Shown here in pieces: positions 39,101-49,685 of a stretch of 64,000 bases of DNA (the stretch's first letter is position 1; the number at the start of each line of letters is the position of its first letter). A program made the position numbers and the translations under genes. Location: NCBI RefSeq assembly GCF_954871325.1, contig NC_088776.1, forward strand, positions 7,323,985 through 7,387,984, in the 5' to 3' direction. The notes below the pieces were generated by a model. It saw only the letters and a list, made by a program, of their open reading frames with translations. It was not told where the DNA came from and ran no database searches. This DNA is from Gordionus sp. m RMFG-2023 (taxonomy: Eukaryota > Nematomorpha > Gordioida > Chordodea > Parachordodidae).

Positions 39101-42100
39101 GAATAGGTCTAGGTCCCGGCCCTGATTTTTATATATAGTATATCCTTTTATTTAATAATCTAGATTTAAAATGTTTGGTTTTAAAATATTCGGCCTGGCT
39201 CGGGTGTTGGCCGTGGCCGGACATGTAGGCCTCTGATTTATTTATTAATAAAGTTACTCAAGATTTGAGATCATAATAGATATCCATTTTAAAGTAATAA
39301 TTAATTTTAACACGTATATGTACTTCCTATAAGCACACCGAGAGCACCGAATAGGTTAATGATGCTTACTACCTTAAGGTACTACCTATCAAATTTGAAT
39401 TTTGTCCATTTTTCATTTGGATAGGCACTACTAAATATATTTATAATATATTTGAAAAATAGTGATTTTTGGAAAGCCTCTATGGCCTAGTAGGCAAGAG
39501 CTACGCTTACTTATCCCATGGTTACGGGTTCGAATCCTTGGAATGGTCATGTTTTTTTTTCTTAATCTAACTTGGTGGTTCCATCCTTGGGGGAGGAGGC
39601 CGGACTCGACCACGTGATTCCGTTATAATATATTAAATAATAAGGGTCATATTACATTTTAATAAATTTTGGTCGGTATTTAGCAGAGTTGTTAAACGCT
39701 ATTTTTAAAAGTAGCGCGCTACCGCTTTCGCTATTTGTCAAAAAAGTAGCGCGCTATTAGCTACTTTTTATAAAAAAAATTTTAGAAACAAATGAAACAA
39801 ATTTTTTTTATTTTTTTTTTGCTTATAATGTAAATGTATAATAAATAATATATAAAAATCAACATTTATAAATATAAAAATATAGTTAGTTTAGATTATA
39901 AAAAAATAAGCAATATAAATAAATATTTATTTTAATTTGTTGCATTTTAATAATAATATCATTTCAATATTATCATCCCCAAGTCTAGAGCGACGATCAG
40001 AAAGTATAAGCTTTGCTTTACTAAATAACCTTTCGACACTAGCACTTGAGGGCAAGGAAGCTCTAAAAATATTTAATCAGATCAATTTATAATTATAAAT
40101 AAGTTTTTACCTTCTGTTATGTGGCCAACTATCTGCCGGTGTACATACATAAGATATATCTGATAACTCTACTATTAGAGCATCTTTCATCACTTTGAAG
40201 TTGTCGGCTATTTTATTCATAAGTGTCTGGCGACATAAAACTGTTGTGCCAGGGGATAAAGTTTTAATCATCATAGTAAATGATGGATTATCAACCAAGG
40301 ACAATGGCTGAACTGTGTCAATAATAAAATCAACAATTACTTTATCAGCCAATATTTGTGAAATATTGGCATGTTTATTATCAGTTAATTTGGTTTGGAT
40401 AGTATTTGTCTTTTTGAATGAAGATTCTCCTATACCAAATTTTTTTATATGTTTCTCTATTTCCTTATAGCAATTGGCGTGAACAGTCTAATAAAATAAA
40501 TAATATTATAATATTTACCTTTAGGTGTTTCTTCAGGTTTCAAGGATTTGGATATCCATGGGCGATGCCATTTTAGATTATTAACACAGATTGAAAATAT
40601 AAATTAAAAATATATTTAAATTTCAAAATTAAATAAAAAATTATAATTAATTATGATATTATATTTAAATTTTCATGTTTATACTTACATTCATTATATT
40701 TTTTAAAAGTAGCTAAGCTAAAAAATTAAATAATTAAAAAAAAAGTAGAGGCTATTAGCTATAGCTACCAAAAAAGATAGCGCGCTACTTTAACAACTCT
40801 GGTGTTGGTATTTAGAATATTTCCATACATTCACTTGGTAGTAAGCATCATTAACCCACCGAATACTCAAATTAAAATAAATTTGCCTTGCCAGATCTCA
40901 CGAAAGTTTTGTCTATAAAAACCCAACCCTAAGTGAAAATTATATGCCCTCCCTGCCCGCCCCATATTTATTTAAATATAAAAAATTTATCTTTTTTAAT
41001 CTTGAAAAAAATAAAATATTCTACAAAAGAAATAAATATTTGGCGACCTGTTTTATGCAAAAAAAATTTATATTATATTATAAAAATTATAAACCTGACT
41101 CGATTTTCATTTTTTAATATTAGGCTCGATTAGAGGCCCGTTCGGGCCGCGTTCGCATCGGGTGTAGACACCTAATTACTACAAATAACTATATAAATTT
41201 TCTGGTTATCAGAATATATAATTTTTTTCTTTAATATAAAAATAAACTTTCAAGGATGCTCTCAAAACGGTCTCCCCCTGCTGTCCTCTTACTTTGAGTT
41301 CGTTGCATCATTATCGCCAAGAACCGAATACTCTTAATTTCGAAAGGGAGTTAGATAATAGTATGGATCCCGCTGGAGGAGAAAAATGCTCTGCGAATGA
41401 GAACGGAATTCGCGAGTCTGATGATTTTGGCGGAAAATCGTTGTACGGTCCCGTCATCGCCATAGCTATCATTCAGTACGCCAGATTATGGGCCCACTTT
41501 ACCCTGGTAGTTAAATAATCTAGCTATAAAATATTTTTATTTTACATAAATTTAGAATATTCGGATTCAATTTTTTTTAACGTTTTTATATTGATGATTT
41601 AACTTTTATAGAAAAGGACGCGTCCCAAGATTTAAACTATGGGCGAGACGCGTCTGAATATCGCAAATTCTGGACGAGAGATTGCTTCTCGTTCGGGAAG
41701 TGAACCGCGTTTTCCATATGTTTAAATCATCAATTATGTAATAAAACAAATTATTAAAAATAATCGTTTAAATGGCGGCCTGGCTCTTTAACACATTTTT
41801 TATACTGGGCTTTCGGCCCAGTTCGCATAACTATTTTGCACGGGCAAGCCGACAAGGATTTTTTTTATGCCTGGTATTGTAGATCGGTGCGACGAGAAAA
41901 TATTTTTATAAATGATCTTACATAAGATAATTAAATATAAAATTTGACAGTAGCTTTCGGGGTTAAAATATTCTGCAGGAGTGATCTTGCACCCCTTTTA
42001 TTTAAATCATCCTACAAATTTACTATCATTTATTTTAAAAAATATTTCCCACATTAATAAATCATAATATAAGATTTTTTTATGTTCGAATGTTTAATTT

Positions 42101-45100
42101 ATATAGGCAAATTACGAATTAGGTCACGGCAGAAAACCTAGATGGGCTCTTCAGGGCTTTAACTTCCTTAAAGCGGCCTCGGATATTCACATCACTTGCT
42201 ATCTAAGATCTCAGCGCAACTTCGAAAGCTACAGTGAATTGCTTATTCGTTGCGTTAAACATATATTGGGCACAAAAATCCAGCAATCGCATGAAAGGGA
42301 CGCATCTCCTCCCAAAAATTCGAAAGATTCTTCTAAGAAAACACCTTTCAATGACGATGGCATTACCGATAAGCTTGGTCACCAAGAAGAATTTTATCAC
42401 AGCTTGGATAATTTCAATTCTTCTAATAATGATTTGAAGAGTTTGATCCAAGAAACCACTTATTTATATCCGCTCAAAAAGCTTGTCAAATTAGGGGACA
42501 AAAAAAAATTTGGGAAAAATTTTTCATGGCCTCATGGAAATTCAGTAAAAAAATAATAAATAATTTAATCTTTATTTTTTTTTGTTCAATTAGCAGATAA
42601 TGGTTATATTAAATTTTAGCATTACGCGTATAACATTTTAGTATCTTTTTATTTAGGATAGCCAATCAAAAATAAACCAATATCAATTATCCAGAAACCT
42701 GTCATCGCCACCTGATGATAAATATAGCTCGCGCTACAATGGCGATAGCGATTCGGGTAACGAGTTAAAGGGATCATTCGAAAATCTTAACTCTACCTTA
42801 GTCGAGAGTCAAGGAATAGAATCTAGATCATCTAAGAGCCCCCTCAAAACATCGAAAATTGAAAGGGTAATATTTATTTAATCATTACATTAAGTGATTT
42901 AAAATCATTTATTATCACTGAATTAACATATTCTATTCATGAATCATACCGATATCTGGTTAAGCACACTATAACCATCTACCGACAAAATGTCCGTAAA
43001 TTATTAAAAAATATAGGAAATATTCTTTAACATCTAATGTAGGGTAAAAATACTTACAAATTGAAATATTTTCATTTTTACTTTTTATTTCAAATAACGT
43101 ATTTTAAATGGCATCGTGCAAATTTGTAAATGTTTTATTTTGCGTTTTTCACTTCCTTTTTTTTAAAAAAAAAACGTCACTTTATTTTAAACAAAGCTTT
43201 CTTTCGTTCTTTCTTATTTTATTCTGACATACAGCTTTTAAATATAAATAAAAAAAATTTATGTACACATTAATAAAATATATCGACAAATGTGGTTAAA
43301 GATTCAATCAAGCGTAGCTGCTATCGACGAACGCAGGAATGATTTGCTTCAAAGTCTTGGAATTATTGGTATATATTATTAAAATTCTTAGGAAGGGGGA
43401 GGGGGTTAGAAGGTAAGGGGCAATATAATTCTAGTTTAATTTTCACGATTCTTTAGGCAATTATGCGTTATCTCTTATAAAATTTCCGGAAATTTATATT
43501 TTTCACATTTAAAAAACGCTCTAATTTGAATACGCGTTTTTGTTAAAATTTGAAGATCTGATTTGCTGAAAAGGTATTCCAACAAGTATCATGCTATAAT
43601 TTTCAGACAATTTGTTCACGAACTTTTTAGTTATTCTTAATTTTACATAGTAAAGTTACTCGGACTGACTTAAACATTATACATACATTAATAACATGTG
43701 CAAAAAAATCATCATTTTTTAAATATAGATACTGTGATTATCAATATACCCACCAGATTCAATCTCCAGCTTGACTCAATTTTTTTTTACTTATACAATT
43801 TTCTCGAGGAAGAAACTTAGGAAATAGGGTAGGGTTCGGTTTAAACAAATATGATTTAGGGCTGGATTATATTTTTTTTTTTAAATTCAAATTACATGAT
43901 TGGTTTCTAATATCTATAACACCATTTAATTTTAGGGGTAGAGTGTTCATCCTCCAACGAATGCGGTAGCCCCAGTTATATTGGCCACATTGCCCTAGAT
44001 CGAATGGCTTACAAGAAAGTCAGGTTCAGGTGGCAGAGGGGTATCAAAATTGGGCAAGGACAATCGGCTAAAGTTTATACTGCGGTCAACATGGAAAGTG
44101 GAGAACTCATGGCTATGAAAGAGATTAAACTTCACCCTAGCAATGATCAGAGGGTTTATAATTTTAAATATTTTTTTTATTCATTTTATTGCTTAAAAAT
44201 AGGATCAATATTTAGTTTTCATTTTGTAAATCTATATTTTTCTTATTTCAGTTTATATTTTTAGCCGGCTAAAAATATAGTAATCACCCAACTATAATTG
44301 GTTGCATTATACAATTCTGTTTTAGATAATCAAAGAGGTGATAGAGGAGATAAAGCTTTTCGAAAATGTAAACCATCCCAACCTGGTCCGTTATTATGGG
44401 GTGGAGGTTCATCGCGAGGAACTACTCATATTCATGGAATACTGCAGCGCTGGCACCTTGGAAGAATTGGCCAGACAGCAACAGAAAGTGACCTTTTCTT
44501 CTCCGTTTAATGCTGTTATTGGGAATAGTAACGGACTCCACGAATGCACTAGATCAGGCCTCGACGAATTTTTCATCAGAAAATACACTAGGTATTTTTT
44601 TAAATAATAATTTCTTAGCAATACATTTATATGTTAATGCCAGAATATATTTTATAAGCAACATTTCGGTTCTCGAAAAAAGTTTTAATTTATTTTTAAA
44701 ATGTTTATTTCATCGAAATTATAAATTAAGCTAGGAAACTATGATCTTATTCTTTAAAAAAAATCTTTACCGGCAAGACCGAAAATCATGTATTTTTTTG
44801 AATTAACCATATATCTTCATTTTATGTCTATTAAAATCTTCATTCATCCTAAATAATCTAAAATAACCTAAATATTATTGTTTCCTATAACAAGTGTGTA
44901 TATATATATACTTTTACATGTGAACCTTATATAAATCATTATAATTACATAATTATATATATATATATCAAATTATTATGTAAGTTTAAAGCCATTCGCA
45001 AACAGGTTGATATTCAAGATATTTGCTATATATAATTATCGAAAGTCATCCTCGTTATTGTTGCCGAACACAGAGTTATAACTAAAAAAACTTTGTAAAT

Positions 45101-47832
45101 TAGGGTTTTTTTGGCATTTTAAATAAATCGCAATCTGAAAAGTATCAACCTAACCCTAAAGGGTGTGAGATATATCCTAATATTAGTATATTTATTTATT
45201 ACAAATTATTTTGTTATAATAAAATTGCGTGCAGAATACCTAATTTATATTTTAAACACTTCTCGTTCACAAATACCCCATTTTAAAAAGGAAACATAGT
45301 ATTATTATAGGAAGATAAAAAGATTAATAGAAATATGAATAAAATGGGCAGTTTTTTAAAAAAGGTGTGCCCCTCTTCCATGTGGCCCTTCCTACTAGCA
45401 AAAATATTTAGAGTTACGACTCTGGCTGACCAACACAAACAGTTATTTGCGTGATTGTTTATTTTGATATTTTAATTTTAGTTATCGACTCCTAAAATCA
45501 TCAACTAAATTTTTAAAATTTTGATAAACAATATTGGTATTGTTTTGTTCTTTTATCGAAATTTTAGCCAATCTGTAAAGAATTTTGTAAAGCCATGTGC
45601 ATTGTTTTTAGACTTTTCTTCAAATATAACTAAACAAACTTGTTCTATTATAGAGCTTACTGTACCTAAGTAATGAAATTTCATTTTTTTTTAGTTTTAC
45701 AATTTTCTTTCTTATAATTTCATCCTGACAATGCCATATAAGTCCATATCTGAATCCTACGGAAATATTTTCTTAGGATTTAAAATCATGGTGATGAAGA
45801 GTGAGATTTGGGATTTATAAAAATTGGGATTTGGTATTTCAAATTTGGGATTAATAAATTTCAAAATCGATTTTATAGCAAGGAAAGAAGAATAACCAAA
45901 AAGAATGCCAAATTATTAATGATTAATATAATTTTTTTATATCGTAATTGCAAATGAAATAATTTGATATACAAAATTTGCCGAAGAAAAGAAAAATGAT
46001 TAATACAAATTTGAATATTACACAAAAAAAACAAAGAATTGAGGAAAATGACATGGAAAATAAATAAATTTTTTAAAAAGACAAGAAAGAATAATAATGA
46101 AAGAAAAAAATTACATAAAATTTAATGAGAATTGGAAAAAGCTAGAAAAATAAGAAATAAAATTATAAAGAAAAACGCCATTTACAGGATTAAATTATAA
46201 AAACAAAAAAAAAAATTTTTTTTTAAATACTCAAAAAAATAACCATTTTCCTTTTTTTGATTAAACTTTTTTTTTATCTTTTCTCATGGGACGTTTTATT
46301 ATTTATTTTCCTTTTTTAATCTAACCAAGGTCACCTTTCTTTTCCTTTTTTTGACCTTTTTTTCAAATAGGAAATCCTATAATTGAATGAAGCTGATGAC
46401 ATTGATATTCCACAGTGGTTTGGTTCTCAAAATATACATATATTTTGTTTATATAAACGCTTGGAGATTTAATATATATTTCATATATGTTCTATATAAG
46501 ATATAACAATACCATATATACATTTAATTATTTATTGAAATTTTAAAATTTACTTGATTGGTTAATAGAAATAATAAAATGCAAAAGGTCATAAAGTGAT
46601 AAATTATTTATTCGCGAATTTCTTTGAATATCGCCCAATATGAGGCGAGCTTTCAAATTTTTTTTTTTTCACCCGTTTAACAATTAAAAATAATAATTAA
46701 TAATTATTATGAGGGAACTACTTTTAGCCGTCAATCATTTGCACGATTTGGCCATAGTTCATAGAGATATCAAAGGCGCCAACGCATACCTGACGGACGC
46801 TTTCGTGGCGCAGTCTTCTAACTCCACTAGTTCTGAAAGTAGATTTTTATATTAAAGATTTTTTATGTATAAGGTGAAAATGGTTGGTCTTAAAAGGATT
46901 TTTTTTTAAAAAATAAAATCAAATGTTGGTAGATGATATATTTTAGATATTAATTTATGTTTAAAATGAAGATAAAAAAATAAAATTTTACTATATTTTT
47001 TAAAAAATATAAATTTGTCAATCGCAATCACGCAGCTACCAATTTTCCGTCCAAAAATATTATTTCTCCTTCACCTTCTTCGTTCAGTTCCCTCAAGTTA
47101 GGCGATTTTGGTAGCGCGGCAAAACTTAAAAGTTTTTTCACGGTCCCCGGAGAAATCAAAGGATTGGTAATTTATTATATATATTTATTTGTTCATTCTG
47201 CCAGTTAAAATTACTCACGTGAATTTTTGAGAAGCCCAAATCACGTGACTCACGCGAAATCCCTTCTCGCAGCGCGTAATAGCGCCTGTTTTTTTCAAAA
47301 AAAAAATCGCAAGTAACCTTACAAAACCTTAAATTTTTTTTTAAAATAAATTATTGCTACATACAATTTTATCATACAGGTTGGAACTCCGCCTTTTATG
47401 GCCCCCGAAGTTATAAATAGGTGTGAAGGTAATGGGAGGGCGGCAGATATATGGAGCCTTGGGTGCGTGGTTATACAAATGCTGACAGGTTAGCCAAACG
47501 TTAAATATTGTAAATATATAAGAAATAAATTTTGATTGTTATAAGTTATGAGTATAATTAAAATGTCGGACAATCCCCTTGGTCCCATTTTACCTCGTTA
47601 TCTGTTGTAAACTTAATTAATTAATTTTTTCGCAGGCAAACCACCTTGGCATGAGCTGGAAAATATATTTCAGATAATGTACAAAGTGGGCTCGGGATTT
47701 AAGCCGCATATACCTTCTTTCGCCAGCGAAGAGCTAGTAAATTTTTTGGATCATTGTTTCGAAGTCGATTCCAAACTCAGATGGTCAGCTGCTAAACTTT
47801 TAGAACATCCTTTCCCTAAAGGGGGCAAATGA
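30079..47832 (+). CDS. MAP3K4: MAP3K4 (MEKK4) stress-pathway MAP kinase kinase kinase, 15 exons
   Basis: Ser/Thr kinase expected to phosphorylate MAP2Ks feeding p38/JNK. Exons: 30079-30186, 33422-36337, 36450-36653, 36934-38230, 38527-38903, 41255-41506, 42107-42544, 42657-42866, 43302-43368, 43936-44153, 44326-44591, 46714-46838, 47036-47166, 47380-47488, 47636-47832 (stop TGA). All phases agree, giving 2304 residues; human is about 1600. The first ~430 residues are polar and low-complexity. The conserved MEKK4 N-terminal region starts at [17 protein letters not shown], continues through [19 protein letters not shown], and runs on through exon 7 ([16 protein letters not shown]). The kinase domain spans about 1988-2300: GQGQSAKV loop (third Gly is Ala), MAMKE Lys near 2017, HRDIKGAN near 2134, DFG near 2183, APE, and [11 protein letters not shown]. 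All catalytic residues are present. Extra length lies in the N terminus, the central linker and two kinase inserts. Exon 1 is the least certain part. Confidence 0.93.
31008..32725. mobile_element. foldback-like element with ~600 bp inverted arms, in MAP3K4 intron 1
   Basis: The ends CCTCAAGTATTTATACTCTA (31008) and, inverted, CCTCAAATATTTATACTCTA (to 32725) continue as imperfect inverted arms of about 31008-31670 and 32130-32725 around a spacer of some 460 bp. Each arm, read towards the spacer, carries the same coding-like text: ATGCC-TAACAAAATTTG (MP-TKF) and ATGGACTTAAAAGACAT (MDLKDIALL). Further in is GGGAAAAGATCTCAAA. The right arm keeps a 63-codon frame (32563 to 32372). No transposase domain is recognised and no target duplication was found. 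It could be two head-to-head copies of an unknown transposon or a foldback element. Confidence 0.65.
36338..36933 (+). other. MAP3K4 introns 2 and 3
   Basis: Intron 2 (36338-36449) is short. Intron 3 (36654-36933) contains a GC-rich piece near 36700-36770 (CCGGCCCCGAACGGACC, GGGCCGGGC) resembling the ends of the TAGAGG/CCCGGCC hAT-like family. Confidence 0.5.
38930..39240. mobile_element. hAT-like MITE fragments in MAP3K4 intron 5
   Basis: About 38938-39105 begins CAGTTGTTAAAAACGAATA and is built of ATTCGAAT/CGAATAAT motifs on both strands, reminiscent of the TCGACTAA palindrome at 54.5 kb. It is followed by AGGTCCCGGCCCTG (39109) and GGCCGTGGCCGGACATGTAGGCCTCTG (in two parts, to 39236), a probable TAGAGG-family element of about 130 bp. 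No target duplications were found. Confidence 0.45.
39476..39655 (+). mobile_element. tRNA-derived SINE, copy 2, in MAP3K4 intron 5
   Basis: GCCTCTATGGCCTAGTAGG opens a tRNA-like head with an A box (TGGCCTAGTAGG, 39482-39493) and B box (GGTTCGAATCC, 39527-39537). The T stem and acceptor stem do not pair properly, so it is not a working tRNA. The tail, CGACCACGTGATTCCG to AAGGGTCATATTA, parallels the tail of the copy at 11.6 kb. Confidence 0.65.
39684..40801 (-). mobile_element. internally deleted hAT transposon with transposase remnants, in MAP3K4 intron 5
   Basis: The left end CAGAGTTGTTAAACGC and the right end TTTAACAACTCTG are inverted repeats. The 8-mer GTATTTAG lies directly left (39676-39683) and again at 40808-40815, six bases beyond the right end. 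Sub-terminal AGTAGCGCGCTA motifs occur on both sides. On the minus strand an N-terminal part survives from about 40490: [16 protein letters not shown], then [10 protein letters not shown], ending near DSWPHNRR, the region before the first catalytic Asp of hAT transposases. The C-terminal dimerisation part (about 40065-39940) reads [14 protein letters not shown] and [10 protein letters not shown]. The catalytic middle is missing, so it cannot move by itself. Confidence 0.85.
41591..41733. mobile_element. short MITE in MAP3K4 intron 6
   Basis: TTGATGATTTAACTTTTATA, then GAAAAGGACGCG (41591-41622), is matched inverted by 41706-41733 (CGCGTTTTCC to AAATCATCAA). The ~80 bp centre includes two ACGCGTC copies. 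No coding capacity. Confidence 0.65.
43936..47832 (+). CDS. MAP3K4: MAP3K4 kinase-domain exons with two lineage-specific inserts
   Basis: Six exons encode the catalytic domain. Compared with the human domain there is an extra stretch of about 27 residues after LEELARQQQ (VTFSSPF to HECTRSG) before the helix that leads to HRD. A second insert of about 29 residues lies between HRDIKGAN and DFG, made of Ser/Thr/Pro/Asn-rich sequence ([25 protein letters not shown]). The second insert spans the exon boundary 46838/47036, and both sides continue in phase. Key residues (Lys, HRD Asp, Asn, DFG Asp, APE) are intact, so the kinase is probably active. Confidence 0.85.
44592..46713 (+). other. long MAP3K4 intron inside the kinase domain
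   Basis: About 2.1 kb of AT-rich sequence with TA dinucleotide runs (44899, 44957) and no recognised element. Donor AG|GTATTT and acceptor ATGAG|GGAACT preserve phase 2. Confidence 0.6.
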
Positions 47833-49011
47833 TAATCAATATTTTGAATCTATTATTTATTCGCGTTTAGTTTTATTAACAAATTATTTTTGTATTTTTT
47901 TTTTGAAATGTATAGTCATTTTAAATTAACTAGCCACCAAACTCAATCTCATTTCGATAATTTCTTCCAAAATATAAATCATGCAATAATACCTTTTCTA
48001 GTCTTATTTATCTCAACTATATACTTAAACAATATGTAAATATTTATACTTTATCATAAATATCAAACTATATCATTTTATTTTACCCATTCTAAACAAA
48101 TATAATATAAATTTATTTGTTTAATATTTATTATTATTATTATAAAATAAATTGTTTATAAGATTTTTCATTAGATCTTCTCTTGATACCTTTTTCAAAA
48201 TTAGCTCATTTCTATGATGTCAAGAATTGCAGACATCCATTTTCATATTATATTCTCTAATCCTTAAAGAGCTTTGCCTGTTCTCAGATTTTAATCTCTA
48301 AGGTATGTATAATATCTAATATAAATTTGAAATTTAAAACGAACTAATTATAATTATCACTATAAAAGGCATGTATATATATTAAATATGGAGGGTATTT
48401 ATGATTACAAAGATGCCAACAATTTAAATTACAGAAAACAATTTCCCTGATAAATATAAACAGGAAAGTATTTCCCTATAAAAATAAAGCACCAGAAAAA
48501 AATTCCGCGGAAAGATAAATCCCCGGGAAAAATAATATTCCCCACGAAAATAAAATCCTGGAATGGGAAAATCATTTTTTTTAATTATTTTTTTTTTTAA
48601 AAACATTTTGTAGTCTGGTTGGGTATATTTTATAACAATTAACTGTAGAAATCAAAATATTAGGGTTGGTTTAAATTTATTGGAGTATTTTAGCTTAAAA
48701 GGTAATTCAATCATTTATTTTTAAAGATTCTGGACACTTAAAAAAATATAGCTACCGGTAAATATATAATTATTATGTTTTAATTATAAGAAGTTGTAAG
48801 AAAATATTAATAGAATACATAAATTGACAGAGGCTTCTCTATATCACTTAATTTCCCGATAATGTGATACAATGTAATCAGTTACCTTATTACTCACAAA
48901 TTTAAGTAAAACTCCAGCTAATAATAATGCACGCCATCAGTCACTATATAGCAAATTATCAGAGAGCGATCATATTTTATTAAACAATTTTAAATTAATT
49001 ATTTAACCTTA
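47833..49011. other. intergenic after MAP3K4
   Basis: AT-rich 3' flank with several possible AATAAA motifs (for example near 48145). About 48430-48570 is a degenerate run in which TTCC(C) and GGAAA alternate about every 20 bases (TTTCCCTGAT, CAGGAAAG, TTCCGCGGAA, CCCCGGGAAA). A similar run occurs near 52080-52215. Confidence 0.45.
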
Positions 49012-49234
49012 TCGTTGTTTTGTTAAACGGCTCGTTTTGAGCCGATTTTTAAAAACGGTTAAATCAATATTTCATCTAGAATAATATTACACAAACCAGA
49101 AGATTTTGTTTGTAGAAGGAAAAGGTTTGGACATCTATTAGCGAAATCTCGAGACTTAGGCCATATTTTATGGCTAAAATATTGAGTTAGCCGTTTTTAA
49201 AAATCGGCTCAAAACGAGCTGTTTAACAACACTA
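49012..49234. mobile_element. M1 MITE copy, intergenic
   Basis: Well-preserved arms: TTGTTAAACGGCTCGTTTTG at the left and CGAGCTGTTTAACAACACTA at the right. About 220 bp. No matching 8-mers remain at the flanks. Confidence 0.85.
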
Positions 49235-49685
49235 CTCATATCTAGATGACCCATTTAATCATACAACTTCATCCAAGAAGTTGGCTCTAAAAAGATAAAT
49301 AGATTTATTAAATAGTGTACTTTTGCAACATTAGCCATGATTTTTAAAAAAATTTAAGCCTGGCCCGGATAGTTGAAATTCTCCGATTTTTGACTAGTGC
49401 TAGGTTCCGGACCGACAGGTCATTGCTTTAAATAATTTTTCCCATTTTTAATATGTCACAGCTGCTAAAATGTTTTTCACACAAGAGACAGTTTTCATAT
49501 AAATTTATGCATGAAAAATCAACCAATACGTTATTAAACCATTTATTGCCTTAGCAATTTTCATAATTATACCTTCACTGAAATCGTAATATTGCACGTT
49601 ATTATATTTTTTTACTTTAATTCAAAAATAATAATTTTGGCTATTTTTTTTTACATTTTTTCTTCATTGAAATTGTAATTATAAC

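Larger units (their letters stand above)
39347..40866. repeat. inverted repeat flanking the SINE and hAT in MAP3K4 intron 5
   Basis: CCGAATAGGTTAATGATGCT, continuing TACTACC (39347-39373), is matched inverted at 40837-40866 (GGTAGTAAGCATCATTAACC, then CACCGAATAC). The arms are about 27 bp and nearly identical. They enclose the SINE and the hAT relic, so they may be ends of an older element that was invaded, or a duplicated flank. Confidence 0.6.

Noticed and set aside
39476-39550. tRNA gene
   Set aside because: The A and B boxes are present, but the acceptor and T stems do not pair and a SINE-like tail follows.
44899-44975. TATA-rich runs as promoter elements
   Set aside because: They lie deep within a MAP3K4 intron and TA dinucleotide runs are common throughout the window.
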